39,902 nucleotides of DNA from Clostridia bacterium (GTDB lineage Bacteria > Bacillota > Dehalobacteriia > Dehalobacteriales > Dehalobacteriaceae), in contig DUPU01000071.1 of assembly GCA_012838175.1 (NCBI GenBank), forward strand, positions 1-39,902. Reading direction: 5' to 3'. Under the pieces are notes generated by a model. That model saw only the letters and a program-made list of their open reading frames with translations. It was not told the DNA's origin and did no database searches. Each line of letters opens with the position of its first letter. Within the stretch, counting starts at the first letter, position 1. Below, piece by piece: positions 17,019 to 25,709 of this stretch. A program made the translations under genes and the position numbers.

Positions 17019-17570
17019 CTTATTTCCCTCCTTTTTTTCCTTGGGTGTAGCTGCATCTTTTCCCTCTTCTTTTTTGGGTGAAACCTCGGCAGATGGTACG
17101 GAACCCCTCTTTAATTGGTGATAATAAGCATAAGTCATAGGTTCCTCCTGGCTTAGTACCTCCCCGGCCGTCACCCTGCCTATGAAAACCGTATGTGTTT
17201 CCACATCTATACTTTGAATTACTTCCGCCTCCAAATATCCTGCTGTATTCTCCAGCAGTACCGGGGCCCCTGTAACACCCTTTTTATATGACAGGGTTTG
17301 ATATTTATTAATCTCCCTTCCTGACTTAAAGCCAAAGTGCCCGATAAAACTTAACGGTACGGATTTGGGCAGGACAGATACGGAGAAAACCCTGCTTTCT
17401 TTAATAAAATCATGGGTTAAATTCTTTTTGTTAATGCCAATGGCAATGGTAGCAGGCTCAGCGGAAATCTGAAAAACCGTATTGGCAATCTGCCCGTTAT
17501 AAACCCCATCTTTGACGGCACCAATTACATAAAGACCATAGCTAATCTTATGAAATATCTTTCCGTCCAC
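16857..17570 (-). CDS. hrb: High-molecular-weight rubredoxin (flavin reductase-rubredoxin fusion)
   Basis: A 237-residue fusion. Residues 1-155 form a flavin-reductase-like FMN-binding domain ([25 protein letters not shown]). A lysine/glutamate-rich linker follows, then a complete rubredoxin (residues ~185-237) with [19 protein letters not shown] and DWVCPVCG. In Moorella-type acetogens Hrb passes electrons from NADH to the diiron flavoprotein FprA for O2/NO reduction. No fprA is present here, and rubrerythrin is the likely partner. GTG start behind AAGGAGGG. Inside the linker a second AAGGAGGG precedes an in-frame ATG, so free rubredoxin may also be made. The promoter region contains overlapping PerR/Fur-like palindromes. 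Confidence 0.92.
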   Translation of the reverse strand: MDGKIFHKISYGLYVIGAVKDGVYNGQIANTVFQISAEPATIAIGINKKNLTHDFIKESRVFSVSVLPKSVPLSFIGHFGFKSGREINKYQTLSYKKGVTGAPVLLENTAGYLEAEVIQSIDVETHTVFIGRVTAGEVLSQEEPMTYAYYHQLKRGSVPSAEVSPKKEEGKDAATPKEKKEGNKMKKYVCDVCGYVYDPAEGDPDSGIAPGTAFEDIPEDWVCPVCGVSKDQFTEEE

Positions 17571-17619
17571 TGTTTTCCCTCCTTAATATTAAAATTTGGT
17601 TATATATCTTCCCCGGAAA

Positions 17620-17647
17620 TTTGTAAAACCCTGCATGATTTTGTCAA
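17620..17647 (-). promoter_or_regulatory. Probable promoter of hrb-rbr
   Basis: On the minus strand a perfect -35 TTGACA (17647-17642), a 16-nt spacer and TACAAA (four of six to TATAAT). The hrb GTG lies about 50 nt downstream. Confidence 0.55.
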
Positions 17648-17652
17648 TATGT

Positions 17653-17682
17653 TTATAAAATTTTATAATGATAATCATTACT
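17653..17682. promoter_or_regulatory. Overlapping PerR/Fur-like operator palindromes
   Basis: TTATAAAATTTTATAA (perfect 16-nt palindrome, 17653-17668) overlaps TTATAATGATAATCATTA. The latter matches the Fur box at 16 of 19 positions and the PerR box at 13 of 15. They sit just upstream of the hrb -35. The oxidative-stress products downstream favour PerR-type control. The rest of 17683-17833 shows only a second partial AATGATAAT half site. Confidence 0.6.
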
Positions 17683-17833
17683 AATAATATTATTTTTATG
17701 AAATATATTTTAAACCGGATCATACCGTTAATGGGTTATAAAAATGTAAAACAGCTCAATTATCATGGATTTAATTCTGTATTTAAAGCAGCTTTAATGA
17801 TAATGGAGTGAACAATATGTTAATATACAAACA

Positions 17834-17867
17834 AAGGGACAACCCTAAAAATTTAAGACTGTCCCTT
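17834..17867 (-). terminator. Hairpin downstream of fakA
   Basis: An 8-bp stem AAGGGACA / TGTCCCTT with an 18-nt loop. On the minus strand it is followed by a moderately T-rich tail (TTTGTTTGTATATT). It is a probable weak terminator of asp23-fakA. Confidence 0.55.
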
Positions 17868-17921
17868 GTTGATTTGGGTTCAAAATTAAAATTGTTTTGT
17901 TCTTATAAACATCCAATAATC

Positions 17922-19580
17922 TTATTCCACTGATATTAGATAATAGTATAAAGGCTGTCCTCCGAAATGAACTTCCACTTCCATGTCCGAAAATCTTTGG
18001 GCTACTTTTTCCTGCATTATGTTCGCCTGGTCTTCTGTAAGATTATGGCCGTAAAACATGGTTATTAATTCATGTTCCGGTTCCACCATTTTATCCAGCA
18101 AGTCCAGCACCACCTGATGCAAATCCTGGCCGATCGCCTCAATGGAACCGTCTGCTAAACCCATAATATCATTTTGTTTAATGGTAAATCCATTAAAAGA
18201 AGAGTCTCTTACGGCGAAAGTTACTTCTCCCGTTTTCACGTGAGCAAAAGCTTTCGTCATCTCTTCCCGGTTATTTTCCGCCCCTTCCTCCTGGTCAAAG
18301 GCCAACATGGCTGCTAAGCCCTGGGCAAAAGACTTTGTTTTCACCACTGTTACCGGCTTTTCCGATAAAGATTTCGCCTGTTCGGCGGTAAGAATGATAT
18401 TTCTATTATTTGGGAGTATCACAATTTCTTTGGCAGGAACCTTATTAATGGCCGTAAGCAGATCTTCCGCGCTGGGGTTCATGGTCTGGCCCCCATTAAT
18501 AATGTTTGTGACGCCCAGGCTTTTAAAAATCTGCACCAATCCTTCTCCTGCCACCACCGCCACAACTCCGCATTGATTCTCTTCTCCTGTATTGTTATTA
18601 ACAGCATTATGGGAAATATCGGTATCTGTATTATTGTCAGTATTAACGGATTCGGTAAATTGCAAATTCTCCCGATGCTGTTCTTTCATGTTATCGATTT
18701 TTATGTCATGAAGACTTCCTTTGCTTACAGCATACTCCAGAACCTTCCCCGGATGATTGGTATGTATGTGGACTTTAACCAAATTCTCCGTGCCGACCAC
18801 CAATAGGGAATCCCCTTTATCCTGTAATTCACCCCTGATTTCTTCAATAGATAGGCCTGCCCCTTTAAGTATAAATTCAGTACAATACTGGAACAGAATT
18901 TCTGCTGTTTCTATCTCAGCGGTTTTAACTGCCGGCTTATCCGGTGCAGCCTCAGGTACCTTAATCGGTTCTCCTTGCACTGCTTTTAAACCGCCTTCGA
19001 TAATTAACAAAAAGCCTTTGCCACCGGCATCAACCACCCCTGCCTGCTTCAAAACAGGCAGTAAATTGGGGGTATTGTTTAAAGCAATCTGACCCTGCTC
19101 CAAAGCATGGGTAAGGATTTCCACAACATCATCGGTCTGTTTTGACTTTTTCAAGGCTGCTCCTGCTACCGCCTTGCTCACGGTGAGAATTGTTCCTTCC
19201 ACCGGCTTCATCACCGATTTATAAGCTAACTCCACTCCCTTATACAAGGCATAGGCGAAGTCGGCACCCTTCAGGGTCTTCCTTTCCCCTACTCCCTGGG
19301 CAAAACCGCGAAACAATTGAGATAAAATTACCCCGGAATTACCTCTGGCCCCCATCAAAGCACCTTTAGAAACCTCTTGGGCAACTTTGGCGGGAGAATC
19401 AAGGTCCTTTAAGCCTTTTACCGCAGAATTCATCGTGAGGGACATGTTTGTCCCGGTATCTCCGTCCGGAACCGGGAAAACATTTAACGCATCCACGATT
19501 TCCTTATTCAGTGCTAAAAAACCGCATCCCCCAATAAAAAACTGCTCTAAGGAAGCTGCAGTTATTTCTGTCAACTTCAA
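17922..19580 (-). CDS. fakA: Fatty acid kinase catalytic subunit (DAK2/DegV-associated, YloV-like)
   Basis: A 552-residue protein. The N-terminal DhaL-type ATP-binding domain (about 1-200) shows NVFPVPDGDTGTNMSLTM and KGALMGARGNSGVILSQLF, then GVVDAGGKGFLLIIEG. The middle and C-terminal domains have VKVHIHTNHPGKVLEYA and HNLTEDQANIMQ. FakA phosphorylates fatty acids presented by the binding protein FakB for phospholipid synthesis; no fakB (DegV family) is in the window. The start is TTG, 9 nt after AAGGAGG; an ATG in the gap is out of frame and hits a stop. It lies 14 nt after asp23, in the order rpmB/asp23/fakA found in Bacillus (yloU-yloV). Confidence 0.93.
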   Translation of the reverse strand: MKLTEITAASLEQFFIGGCGFLALNKEIVDALNVFPVPDGDTGTNMSLTMNSAVKGLKDLDSPAKVAQEVSKGALMGARGNSGVILSQLFRGFAQGVGERKTLKGADFAYALYKGVELAYKSVMKPVEGTILTVSKAVAGAALKKSKQTDDVVEILTHALEQGQIALNNTPNLLPVLKQAGVVDAGGKGFLLIIEGGLKAVQGEPIKVPEAAPDKPAVKTAEIETAEILFQYCTEFILKGAGLSIEEIRGELQDKGDSLLVVGTENLVKVHIHTNHPGKVLEYAVSKGSLHDIKIDNMKEQHRENLQFTESVNTDNNTDTDISHNAVNNNTGEENQCGVVAVVAGEGLVQIFKSLGVTNIINGGQTMNPSAEDLLTAINKVPAKEIVILPNNRNIILTAEQAKSLSEKPVTVVKTKSFAQGLAAMLAFDQEEGAENNREEMTKAFAHVKTGEVTFAVRDSSFNGFTIKQNDIMGLADGSIEAIGQDLHQVVLDLLDKMVEPEHELITMFYGHNLTEDQANIMQEKVAQRFSDMEVEVHFGGQPLYYYLISVE

Positions 19581-19594
19581 TTCATTGTACCTCC

Positions 19595-19951
19595 TTAGTC
19601 AACCACTCGCACGCCTTGTACATGAATCTGGACATGATCTACAGTCATTCCTGTATGTTGTTGGACTGTATACCTGACTTTTTCCATGACATTGTTAGCG
19701 ATTTCAGATATTTTGGTGCCATATCCGACAATAATATAAATACTGATATTAATTTCTTCGTTTTTTATGGCTACTTCGACGCCTTTACTCAGAGCTTCCA
19801 TGCCGATTAATTCGGCAATTCCGTCTTTGATTTTTTGGGAGGCCATACCAACTATTCCATAACACTCCATGGCAGCTATCCCCGCCAGCGTGGCAATAAC
19901 TTCCTTTGAAATAATAATTTTTCCCGTATCGTTGGTTATCACCTTGCCCAT
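19595..19951 (-). CDS. Asp23/Gls24 family envelope-stress protein (YloU-like)
   Basis: A 118-residue single-domain Asp23 protein: GKIIISKEVIATLAGIAAMECYGIVGM, then NEEINISIYIIVGYGTKISEIANNVMEKV and VDHVQIHVQGVRVV. Members are cytoplasmic and associate with the membrane during cell-wall stress; the yloU paralogue travels with fakA. ATG start behind GGGAGGTG. It is the first gene of the asp23-fakA operon, divergent from rpmB, with a recognisable promoter in the 176-nt gap. Confidence 0.9.
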   Translation of the reverse strand: MGKVITNDTGKIIISKEVIATLAGIAAMECYGIVGMASQKIKDGIAELIGMEALSKGVEVAIKNEEINISIYIIVGYGTKISEIANNVMEKVRYTVQQHTGMTVDHVQIHVQGVRVVD

Positions 19952-20007
19952 GCTTTACACCTCCCTATTACGTAAATTAGTAATTTATCCATAATACCTC
20001 ATAATAT

Positions 20008-20035
20008 ATTTTACCATTTTTCGCGGAATAATCAA
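20008..20035 (-). promoter_or_regulatory. Promoter of asp23-fakA
   Basis: Minus strand TTGATT, 16-nt spacer, TAAAAT. About 55 nt upstream of the asp23 ATG. Confidence 0.5.
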
Positions 20036-20042
20036 TTTTTCC

Positions 20043-20071
20043 TTGCGAGTATTAAGAAATTTTGTTAGAAT
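20043..20071 (+). promoter_or_regulatory. Promoter of rpmB
   Basis: TTGCGA, 17-nt spacer, TAGAAT (five of six), about 55 nt before the rpmB ATG. It lies divergent from and adjacent to the asp23 promoter. Confidence 0.6.
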
Positions 20072-20127
20072 ACTATATGGTGTTTAATTCTTTTCTCAGC
20101 CATGTCATCTGAAGGAGGTGGAACCCT

Positions 20128-20316
20128 ATGGCAGTATGTTCAATTTGCGGAAAAGGCGTTAAATCCGGCATGCAAATCAGCCATTCTCATATTAGGACAA
20201 AAAGAACCTGGAAACCAAATCTTCAGACCGTAAGAGCAATAGTGAACGGTTCACCTAAAAGAATCAGCGTATGTACCCGGTGCCTGCGTTCAGGCAAAGT
20301 ACAAAGGGCTATCTAA
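20128..20316 (+). CDS. rpmB: Large ribosomal subunit protein bL28
   Basis: A 62-residue ribosomal protein with the zinc-binding pairs CSICGKG and CTRCLRSG and the basic middle SHSHIRTKRTWKPNLQ typical of L28. ATG start behind GGAGGTGG. Monocistronic between its own promoter and a strong terminator, divergent from asp23-fakA as in Bacillus. In Bacillus spoVM lies next to it; I found no SpoVM-like reading frame here. Confidence 0.97.
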   Translation: MAVCSICGKGVKSGMQISHSHIRTKRTWKPNLQTVRAIVNGSPKRISVCTRCLRSGKVQRAI

Positions 20317-20330
20317 GATATTGACATAGA

Positions 20331-20359
20331 AAAGCATTATTCAAAATAATGCTTTTTTT
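20331..20359 (+). terminator. Rho-independent terminator of rpmB
   Basis: An 11-bp stem AAAGCATTATT / AATAATGCTTT with a 3-nt loop, running into TTTTTTT. Confidence 0.9.
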
Positions 20360-20430
20360 ATTACTCGGGTTTTTCACACATTTCACCTCCTAAAAATATT
20401 AATATATAAAGACCTTCGGAGGTGAGCTAT

Positions 20431-20649
20431 TTGAGAACGCAGGAAGAAATCATGCAAAAAGTCAATTATTATAAGAAAAAGCTAGCCGATGCCATGGAAG
20501 AAAAAGAAGAATTCGCCGGTACCAGTTATCCGGAATTGGACTTAATAATTTTTTCTTTAGTAGATAAACTTGAAGCCCTATTGTGGGTTTTAGAGATTGA
20601 TTTGCCGGAGGGAGATATCTTGGACCGAATTGTGGGCATAAATCACTAA
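20431..20649 (+). CDS. Small helical protein of unknown function
   Basis: A 72-residue acidic protein (RTQEEIMQKVNYYKKKLADA, then LDLIIFSLVDKLEALLWVLE). It is predicted largely helical with a possible coiled-coil N-terminus. I do not recognise a family. The track starts at GTG 20422, but that codon lies within the Shine-Dalgarno. TTG 20431, 8 nt after GGAGG, is the better start. It sits alone between the rpmB terminator and the convergent thiN gene, in the spot where spoVM is found in Bacillus. Confidence 0.65.
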   Translation: MRTQEEIMQKVNYYKKKLADAMEEKEEFAGTSYPELDLIIFSLVDKLEALLWVLEIDLPEGDILDRIVGINH

Positions 20650-20739
20650 ACTATTACTTACAAGTTTTATTTTAATCAAACCCTGTCAGGTTCTTTTGCT
20701 ATATAACACTTTCCTGATAAAAACCTTTTTCCCCAAAAA

Positions 20740-21378
20740 CTAATCCCAAGCCCGAATGACCAGGGCCAATCCTTCCTTTATTTCGATCGTGGCTTCATAA
20801 CCGACCATCTCATTGGAAATACTACGGGAAGAACCTAAGTAAAGTGTTTCATTTCTGAGCATGTATTTTAATCCCCCTGTGGTAACACCGGTTAGTTCCC
20901 GGGATATCGGAATAATAGAAACTATATCTCCGGGTTCTCCCTGGAGGTATAGTTTTTCTTTCAGCAGCATTATTTCATTTTGTTCGTTAATTATTTTTAC
21001 TCTGATTCCAGAGGGAATTTCCGCTAATAAAAGAATATTGGCTAAACTATGATCATATCTGGTACCTAAAACACCCATGAAGATGATTTCTTCCGGATCC
21101 TTTTCCAAACAATAAGACAAGGCCAATTCCGTATCGGTCATATCCTTTTCTTCCGGGTACTCGTAAAATTGGCATCGGGTTTCAGATAATGCGGATTTGA
21201 CTTCCGGCAAAAGGGAGTCAAAATCCCCCATCACCACATGAGGAATAATCCCCATCCCCAGAGCATGTCTAATGCCCCCGTCAGCACACACTATAAAATC
21301 TGTTTCCTCAATCATGGAACTATGCTGTTTATAGTCATTAATATCACCATTGGCAATAATAATACATCGTTTGGACAA
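20740..21378 (-). CDS. thiN: Thiamine pyrophosphokinase
   Basis: A 212-residue enzyme that transfers pyrophosphate from ATP to thiamine, giving thiamine diphosphate. Motifs: IANGDINDY, DFIVCADGGIRHAL, VVMGDFDSLLPEV, EEKDMTDTELAL and GVLGTRYDHSLANI, in the order of the TPK catalytic and vitamin-binding domains. TTG start with a GGGGAG site upstream. It is the last gene of the long minus-strand operon, 25 nt after rpe, exactly as in the Bacillus rsgA-rpe-yloS order. Confidence 0.93.
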   Translation of the reverse strand: MSKRCIIIANGDINDYKQHSSMIEETDFIVCADGGIRHALGMGIIPHVVMGDFDSLLPEVKSALSETRCQFYEYPEEKDMTDTELALSYCLEKDPEEIIFMGVLGTRYDHSLANILLLAEIPSGIRVKIINEQNEIMLLKEKLYLQGEPGDIVSIIPISRELTGVTTGGLKYMLRNETLYLGSSRSISNEMVGYEATIEIKEGLALVIRAWD

Positions 21379-21403
21379 AAGAGCACTCCCCCCTGAATGA
21401 ACT

Positions 21404-22108
21404 TTAGGGCATCCGGTTTTTTCTTAGTTCCTCCTGCCAGTAGGCCAGATATGTTTTTTCCGCTTTCTCTTTTAGATCCGCCGCCGCTTTTTTAATATCC
21501 GACGCGCCGAAAACCGCTGAACCGGCCACCAAAACATTTGCCCCCGCCTGTACCACATCAGATATGTTATCTAAACAAATACCCCCATCCACCTGGATAT
21601 CTATATCTAATTCCTGTTCCCGAATCATTTGACGCAAACGCTTAATTTTCTTTAAAACGGAGGAAATAAAATCCTGTCCCCCAAAACCGGGATTAACACT
21701 CATTAAAAGCACCATATCCAGCTCCGGAAGAATTTCTTCGATGGTGGATAAGGGAGTCGCCGGATTTAAGGAAACAGCCGCCTTCACCCCCAGTTCTTTG
21801 ATATTTTGGATGGTCCGATGCAGATGAGGACAGGTTTCCTGATGGACGCAGAGCAAATCCGCTCCGGCCACCACAAATTCTTCCGCATATTGATCGGGAT
21901 GGTCGATCATGAGATGAACGTCAAAAAACAAATTGGTATGAGGCCGTAAATTTTTCACCAACCCCGGGCCAAAGGTAATATTGGGAACAAAATGACCGTC
22001 CATTACATCCAAGTGCAGGTAATCCGCTCCTGCTTCCTCAACTGTTTTCACCTGTTCTCTTAAACAGCTGAAATCCGCCGCCAAAAGAGACGGGGCCAGT
22101 TTAATCAT
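21404..22108 (-). CDS. rpe: Ribulose-phosphate 3-epimerase
   Basis: A 234-residue TIM-barrel enzyme interconverting ribulose-5-phosphate and xylulose-5-phosphate in the pentose phosphate pathway. Recognisable elements: [26 protein letters not shown] with metal and catalytic residues, [19 protein letters not shown] and IQVDGGI, then [10 protein letters not shown] for phosphate binding. The ATG lies 1 nt after the rsgA stop, and the last rsgA codons (AGGAGA) act as its ribosome-binding site, so the two are translationally coupled. Confidence 0.97.
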   Translation of the reverse strand: MIKLAPSLLAADFSCLREQVKTVEEAGADYLHLDVMDGHFVPNITFGPGLVKNLRPHTNLFFDVHLMIDHPDQYAEEFVVAGADLLCVHQETCPHLHRTIQNIKELGVKAAVSLNPATPLSTIEEILPELDMVLLMSVNPGFGGQDFISSVLKKIKRLRQMIREQELDIDIQVDGGICLDNISDVVQAGANVLVAGSAVFGASDIKKAAADLKEKAEKTYLAYWQEELRKNRMP

Positions 22109-22109
22109 A

Positions 22110-22985
22110 CTAATATCTCCTCTCGTTTTCTATTACTTCTTTTAAAAAAATCAAATATCTTTGATGTCGGCCCGGGTCAATAAGGCCTTGTTTTACTGCT
22201 TCCTTTACGGCACAGTCCGGTTCCCGGTCATGAAGGCAGGAACTGAACCGGCACTGGAAGGCATACTCCTCCATTTCCGGGAAAAAAGAATCCAGCTCTT
22301 CTCGAGGCACAGGAGGCATCTCCAGGACAGAAAAGCCGGGGGTGTCCGCAACCAGTCCCCCAAAATCCAGTTCCAGCAGTTCCACATGACGGGTGGTATG
22401 CCTGCCCCGACCGATTTTTTGGCTGACTTCTCCCGTTTTTAAGCTTAGGCCCTGCTGGATGGCATTGAGAATACTGGATTTTCCCGCCCCGGAAGGTCCG
22501 GTAAACACAGATATCTTATCCTTTAAAATGAACCGAACCCGGTCTAAGCCAAGGCCGGTCTTCACGCTGCATGGTATCACCGGATATCCCGCTTTTTCAT
22601 AAATATTGACAATGTCGGAAACCGTCTCTTCCCCGGCCAAATCCGCTTTATTAAAGAATATCACCGCCGGCAAATCTTTTTGCCGGGCCATTAAAAGCAT
22701 CCGGTCCAGTAAAAGAAAATCCGGATCCGGATTTTTCAGGGCAAAGGTAATCAACACCTGTTCCACATTAGCAATGGCAGGCCTGTTTAATTCATTGGTA
22801 CGAGGAAGAATTTCCTCAATTACACCCTTATTTTCATCTAAAACCCGCACTAAGACCCGATCCCCAATGATAATACTTTGTTTTAGACGGCGAAACTTTC
22901 CCCTGAGAGAGCATTCCCATAATTTTTTTCCTATTTTAACATAGTAGAATCCACCGTAACCCTTAATAAGTATCCCTTCCTGCAT
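22110..22985 (-). CDS. rsgA: Small-subunit ribosome assembly GTPase RsgA
   Basis: A 291-residue circularly permuted GTPase that checks late 30S maturation. An N-terminal OB fold (~1-65) precedes the permuted G motifs: G4 FFNKADL, G1 [13 protein letters not shown] and G3 DTPGF. The C-terminal zinc domain supplies C, C, H, C in [14 protein letters not shown]. It lies between prkC (18 nt upstream) and rpe (1 nt downstream), the conserved prpC-prkC-rsgA order; in Bacillus RsgA is a PrkC substrate, so linked control is plausible. Confidence 0.96.
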   Translation of the reverse strand: MQEGILIKGYGGFYYVKIGKKLWECSLRGKFRRLKQSIIIGDRVLVRVLDENKGVIEEILPRTNELNRPAIANVEQVLITFALKNPDPDFLLLDRMLLMARQKDLPAVIFFNKADLAGEETVSDIVNIYEKAGYPVIPCSVKTGLGLDRVRFILKDKISVFTGPSGAGKSSILNAIQQGLSLKTGEVSQKIGRGRHTTRHVELLELDFGGLVADTPGFSVLEMPPVPREELDSFFPEMEEYAFQCRFSSCLHDREPDCAVKEAVKQGLIDPGRHQRYLIFLKEVIENERRY

Positions 22986-23003
22986 TTATCCTCCCCTTAA
23001 TCC

Positions 23004-24881
23004 TTATGGTACATTCTGGCTGAAAACCAATTCCGCATCCAAATAAATACCAATCTTACCATTCCCGTAGAAGGGAATGTCCTGTACTATGATATCTCCC
23101 GGTTGATGAATTTGGTCATATTCATAATGTTCCCCTTTTATATCGGATACTAAAATCCGCAACCGGTGTTCCTGGCCGTCATGGGGAATTTCATAGGTAA
23201 CCCGGGCAATTTGGGCCATGGGGCCCGGTCCGGAACTATACACCAGGTTAACGGTTTCTCCCTCCGGTATGAGTGTTTCCGGGACAATATCCTGACTAAT
23301 GACCTGCCAGGCAAAATACTCATCGCTTTCCTGTTCTTTGGCCGTACCTAATTTCAGACCATTCTCCGCCAAGGTTTTCTTGGCTTCTTCCAAAGTAGAT
23401 CCCACCAAATTAGGCATGGAAATGTATTTAGGCTCCCGACCCAGACTGACTACCACCGTCACTACAGAATTTTCAGGAATTTCTTTTCTTGCATCCGGGT
23501 TCTGGGAAATGACTATTCCCACCGGCACATTATCACTGTATTCCTCTACAATATCAATCTCTAAATTACTGTTATTAATCTCCACCTCAGCTTCCCGCCT
23601 GGTTTTTCCTACCAAATTAGGTACTCGGGTATTTTTTGGTCCCTCACTTACTAAAAGACCAACCACCCGGTTTTTTTTCACCAGCTGATTAGGAGCCACG
23701 GTTTGGGAAATTACATGGTCCTTCTTTACAGTACTACTAAAATTGTATTCTACGGTATATTTTAGTCCCGCCTCTTCCAATTCCGCCTTGGCTTCAATTA
23801 AGGGCTTTCCTTCCACATCAGGTACGGTTGTTTTTCCCACATTAAGGTAGCCGGCGAGCAGGGCATAACCGCCCCAGAGAATTAAGATAAAAAGCAGTAT
23901 TCCCGCTCCCAGCAATGCCCATTGAAAACCCGGTTTTAATCTTTTCTTCCGCCGGGGAGGAGCATCCTCATACCGGGATTCCCCCATTGACCGAAGGGTC
24001 GGTATTTCCACCGTATCCTCATTGGTTCCCCGGTCATTTGTAATCATGTTGATTTCATGGGCTTTGCCCTGATAAATCTTCTCCAGATCATAACGCATTT
24101 CCCGAGCCGAAGAGTAACGGGCCTCCGGGCTTTTCTCCATGGCCCGGAGGATGATATGGGAAAGCTCTTTTGGAATCTTCTGCACCAATTCGTTTGGAGG
24201 AACAGGTTCATTCTGAATATGCTGTAAAGCTATGGCGATAGGACTGTCTCCGGTAAAAGGCAGCTGTCCGGTAACCATTTCATATAAAACGGCGCCGGCG
24301 GAATACAAATCGGATTTAGAACCGATGGTAATTCCTTTGGCCTGTTCCGGAGAAATATAATGAACAGAACCAACGATGGTCCCGGTATAGGTCAAAGTTG
24401 TTTCGCTGGCCGCCCGGGCAATACCGAAATCAGTAACCTTAACCCGGCCTTGTTTGGTCAGCAGGATATTATGAGGTTTTATATCTCTATGCACAACGCC
24501 GTGCTCATGTGCATGTTCCAGGGCATCCAGAATCTGTATGGCGATGGGAACGGCTTCCTGTACCGGCAATTTGCCTTTATCCCTGATATACTCTTTAAGA
24601 TTCTGTCCTTCCACAAACTCCATTACTAAATAATGTAAACCTTCCTCAATACCCACGTCAAAAATACTGACAATATTAATATGAGAAAGACTGGCCACCG
24701 ATTGAGCTTCCCGGTGAAAACGTCGTACAAAATCTTCATCATGGGCATACTGGTCTCTTAAAACCTTAATGGTCACCAAACGATTCAAGAGAGTGTCCAG
24801 TCCTTTATAAACAACGGACATACCGCCGGAGCCCAGAATTTCTTGAATCTCATACCGGTTGTCGAATTTTTTACCGATCAC
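23004..24881 (-). CDS. prkC: PASTA-domain serine/threonine protein kinase
   Basis: A 625-residue membrane kinase sensing peptidoglycan fragments. The cytoplasmic Hanks-type domain (~1-270) has the glycine loop LGSGGMSVVY, catalytic lysine IKVL, HRDIKPHN, DFGIA and SPEQA. One transmembrane helix (~325-345) follows, then three PASTA repeats (starting VPDVEGK, VPNLVGK, MPNLVGS) and a distinctive ~75-residue C-terminal extension. The track begins at GTG 24890, which falls inside the Shine-Dalgarno region. GTG 24881, 8 nt after GGAGG, gives the usual start (M)IGKKFDNRYEI. It lies downstream of its antagonist phosphatase prpC. Confidence 0.95.
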   Translation of the reverse strand: MIGKKFDNRYEIQEILGSGGMSVVYKGLDTLLNRLVTIKVLRDQYAHDEDFVRRFHREAQSVASLSHINIVSIFDVGIEEGLHYLVMEFVEGQNLKEYIRDKGKLPVQEAVPIAIQILDALEHAHEHGVVHRDIKPHNILLTKQGRVKVTDFGIARAASETTLTYTGTIVGSVHYISPEQAKGITIGSKSDLYSAGAVLYEMVTGQLPFTGDSPIAIALQHIQNEPVPPNELVQKIPKELSHIILRAMEKSPEARYSSAREMRYDLEKIYQGKAHEINMITNDRGTNEDTVEIPTLRSMGESRYEDAPPRRKKRLKPGFQWALLGAGILLFILILWGGYALLAGYLNVGKTTVPDVEGKPLIEAKAELEEAGLKYTVEYNFSSTVKKDHVISQTVAPNQLVKKNRVVGLLVSEGPKNTRVPNLVGKTRREAEVEINNSNLEIDIVEEYSDNVPVGIVISQNPDARKEIPENSVVTVVVSLGREPKYISMPNLVGSTLEEAKKTLAENGLKLGTAKEQESDEYFAWQVISQDIVPETLIPEGETVNLVYSSGPGPMAQIARVTYEIPHDGQEHRLRILVSDIKGEHYEYDQIHQPGDIIVQDIPFYGNGKIGIYLDAELVFSQNVP

Positions 24882-24912
24882 CCTGTTCACCTCCCATATC
24901 AGACAGGAGAAA

Positions 24913-25623
24913 TTATTCGTTACTTACCAGAATCACCGTGATATTGTCGAACCCTCCCCGGGCCAAAGCCCGATTTACCAACTCCTGCACCGCCTTTTTC
25001 GTATCCTTTTCCCCGGTGACTACCGCAGCCATTTCTTCCCCACTGACCAGGTTAGACAAACCATCGGTACACAATAGAAAAGTATCTCCGGGCAAAACAT
25101 CATAATCAGCTATGTCAACTTCCACCAAGGCACTGCATCCCAAAGCCCTGGTCAATAGGTTTCTCTGGGGATGGTTCCTGGCCTGCTCTTCCGTTAGTCC
25201 TCCCTCCCGCACCAGTTCACCCACTAAGGAATGGTCCATGGTCAGGCTGGAAATCTTTCCTTCCCGAATTAAATAAACACGGCTGTCCCCCACATGGGAA
25301 ACATAAGCTTTATTCCCCACAATCCAAAGGGCGGTAAGAGTGGTGCCCATCCCGGAATACTCAGGCCGCTCCAAGGCTTCCTGATAAATCCGGTTGTTGG
25401 CTTGGTAAAAGGCATGACGCAGTGTATCAGACGGGGAATCATGGGAATCTGACGCCAATGCCTGCTTTAGCGTTTCTATGGCCAGGACACTGGCTACCTC
25501 TCCTGCCACGTAGCCCCCCATACCGTCGGCAACAACAAAAATTTGTTTATTAATATCGCTCCATGCAGCATCTTCATTGTTTTTTCGCACTAATCCCACA
25601 TGGGTGATTACCTCCGCGTGCAT
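24913..25623 (-). CDS. prpC: PP2C-family protein phosphatase
   Basis: A 236-residue metal-dependent Ser/Thr phosphatase reversing PrkC phosphorylation. Motifs in order: RKNNEDA, FVVADGMGGYVAGE, GMGTTLTAL, HVGDSRVYLI, LLCTDGLSNLV and GGFDNITVILV, with all metal-binding aspartates present. ATG start with GAGGTGAAAGC upstream. The gene keeps its normal place between rlmN and prkC, although the rlmN copy upstream is broken. Confidence 0.95.
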   Translation of the reverse strand: MHAEVITHVGLVRKNNEDAAWSDINKQIFVVADGMGGYVAGEVASVLAIETLKQALASDSHDSPSDTLRHAFYQANNRIYQEALERPEYSGMGTTLTALWIVGNKAYVSHVGDSRVYLIREGKISSLTMDHSLVGELVREGGLTEEQARNHPQRNLLTRALGCSALVEVDIADYDVLPGDTFLLCTDGLSNLVSGEEMAAVVTGEKDTKKAVQELVNRALARGGFDNITVILVSNE

Positions 25624-25709
25624 GCTTTCACCTCTTTATATTCACAAAATTGCCTGTTAAAGTTTATAAAAAAATAATAAAAATCCAATACATGAAATTT
25701 AAAAGTATA

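Noticed and set aside
17817-17933. A 38-codon plus-strand ORF with GGAG 8 nt upstream, downstream of the Fur/PerR-like region
   Set aside because: It runs through the fakA terminator hairpin and into the fakA 3' end antisense, resembles no protein family, and its composition reflects the hairpin.
20317-20740. spoVM gene between thiN and rpmB
   Set aside because: No 26-residue MKFYTIKLPKFLGG-like frame on either strand.
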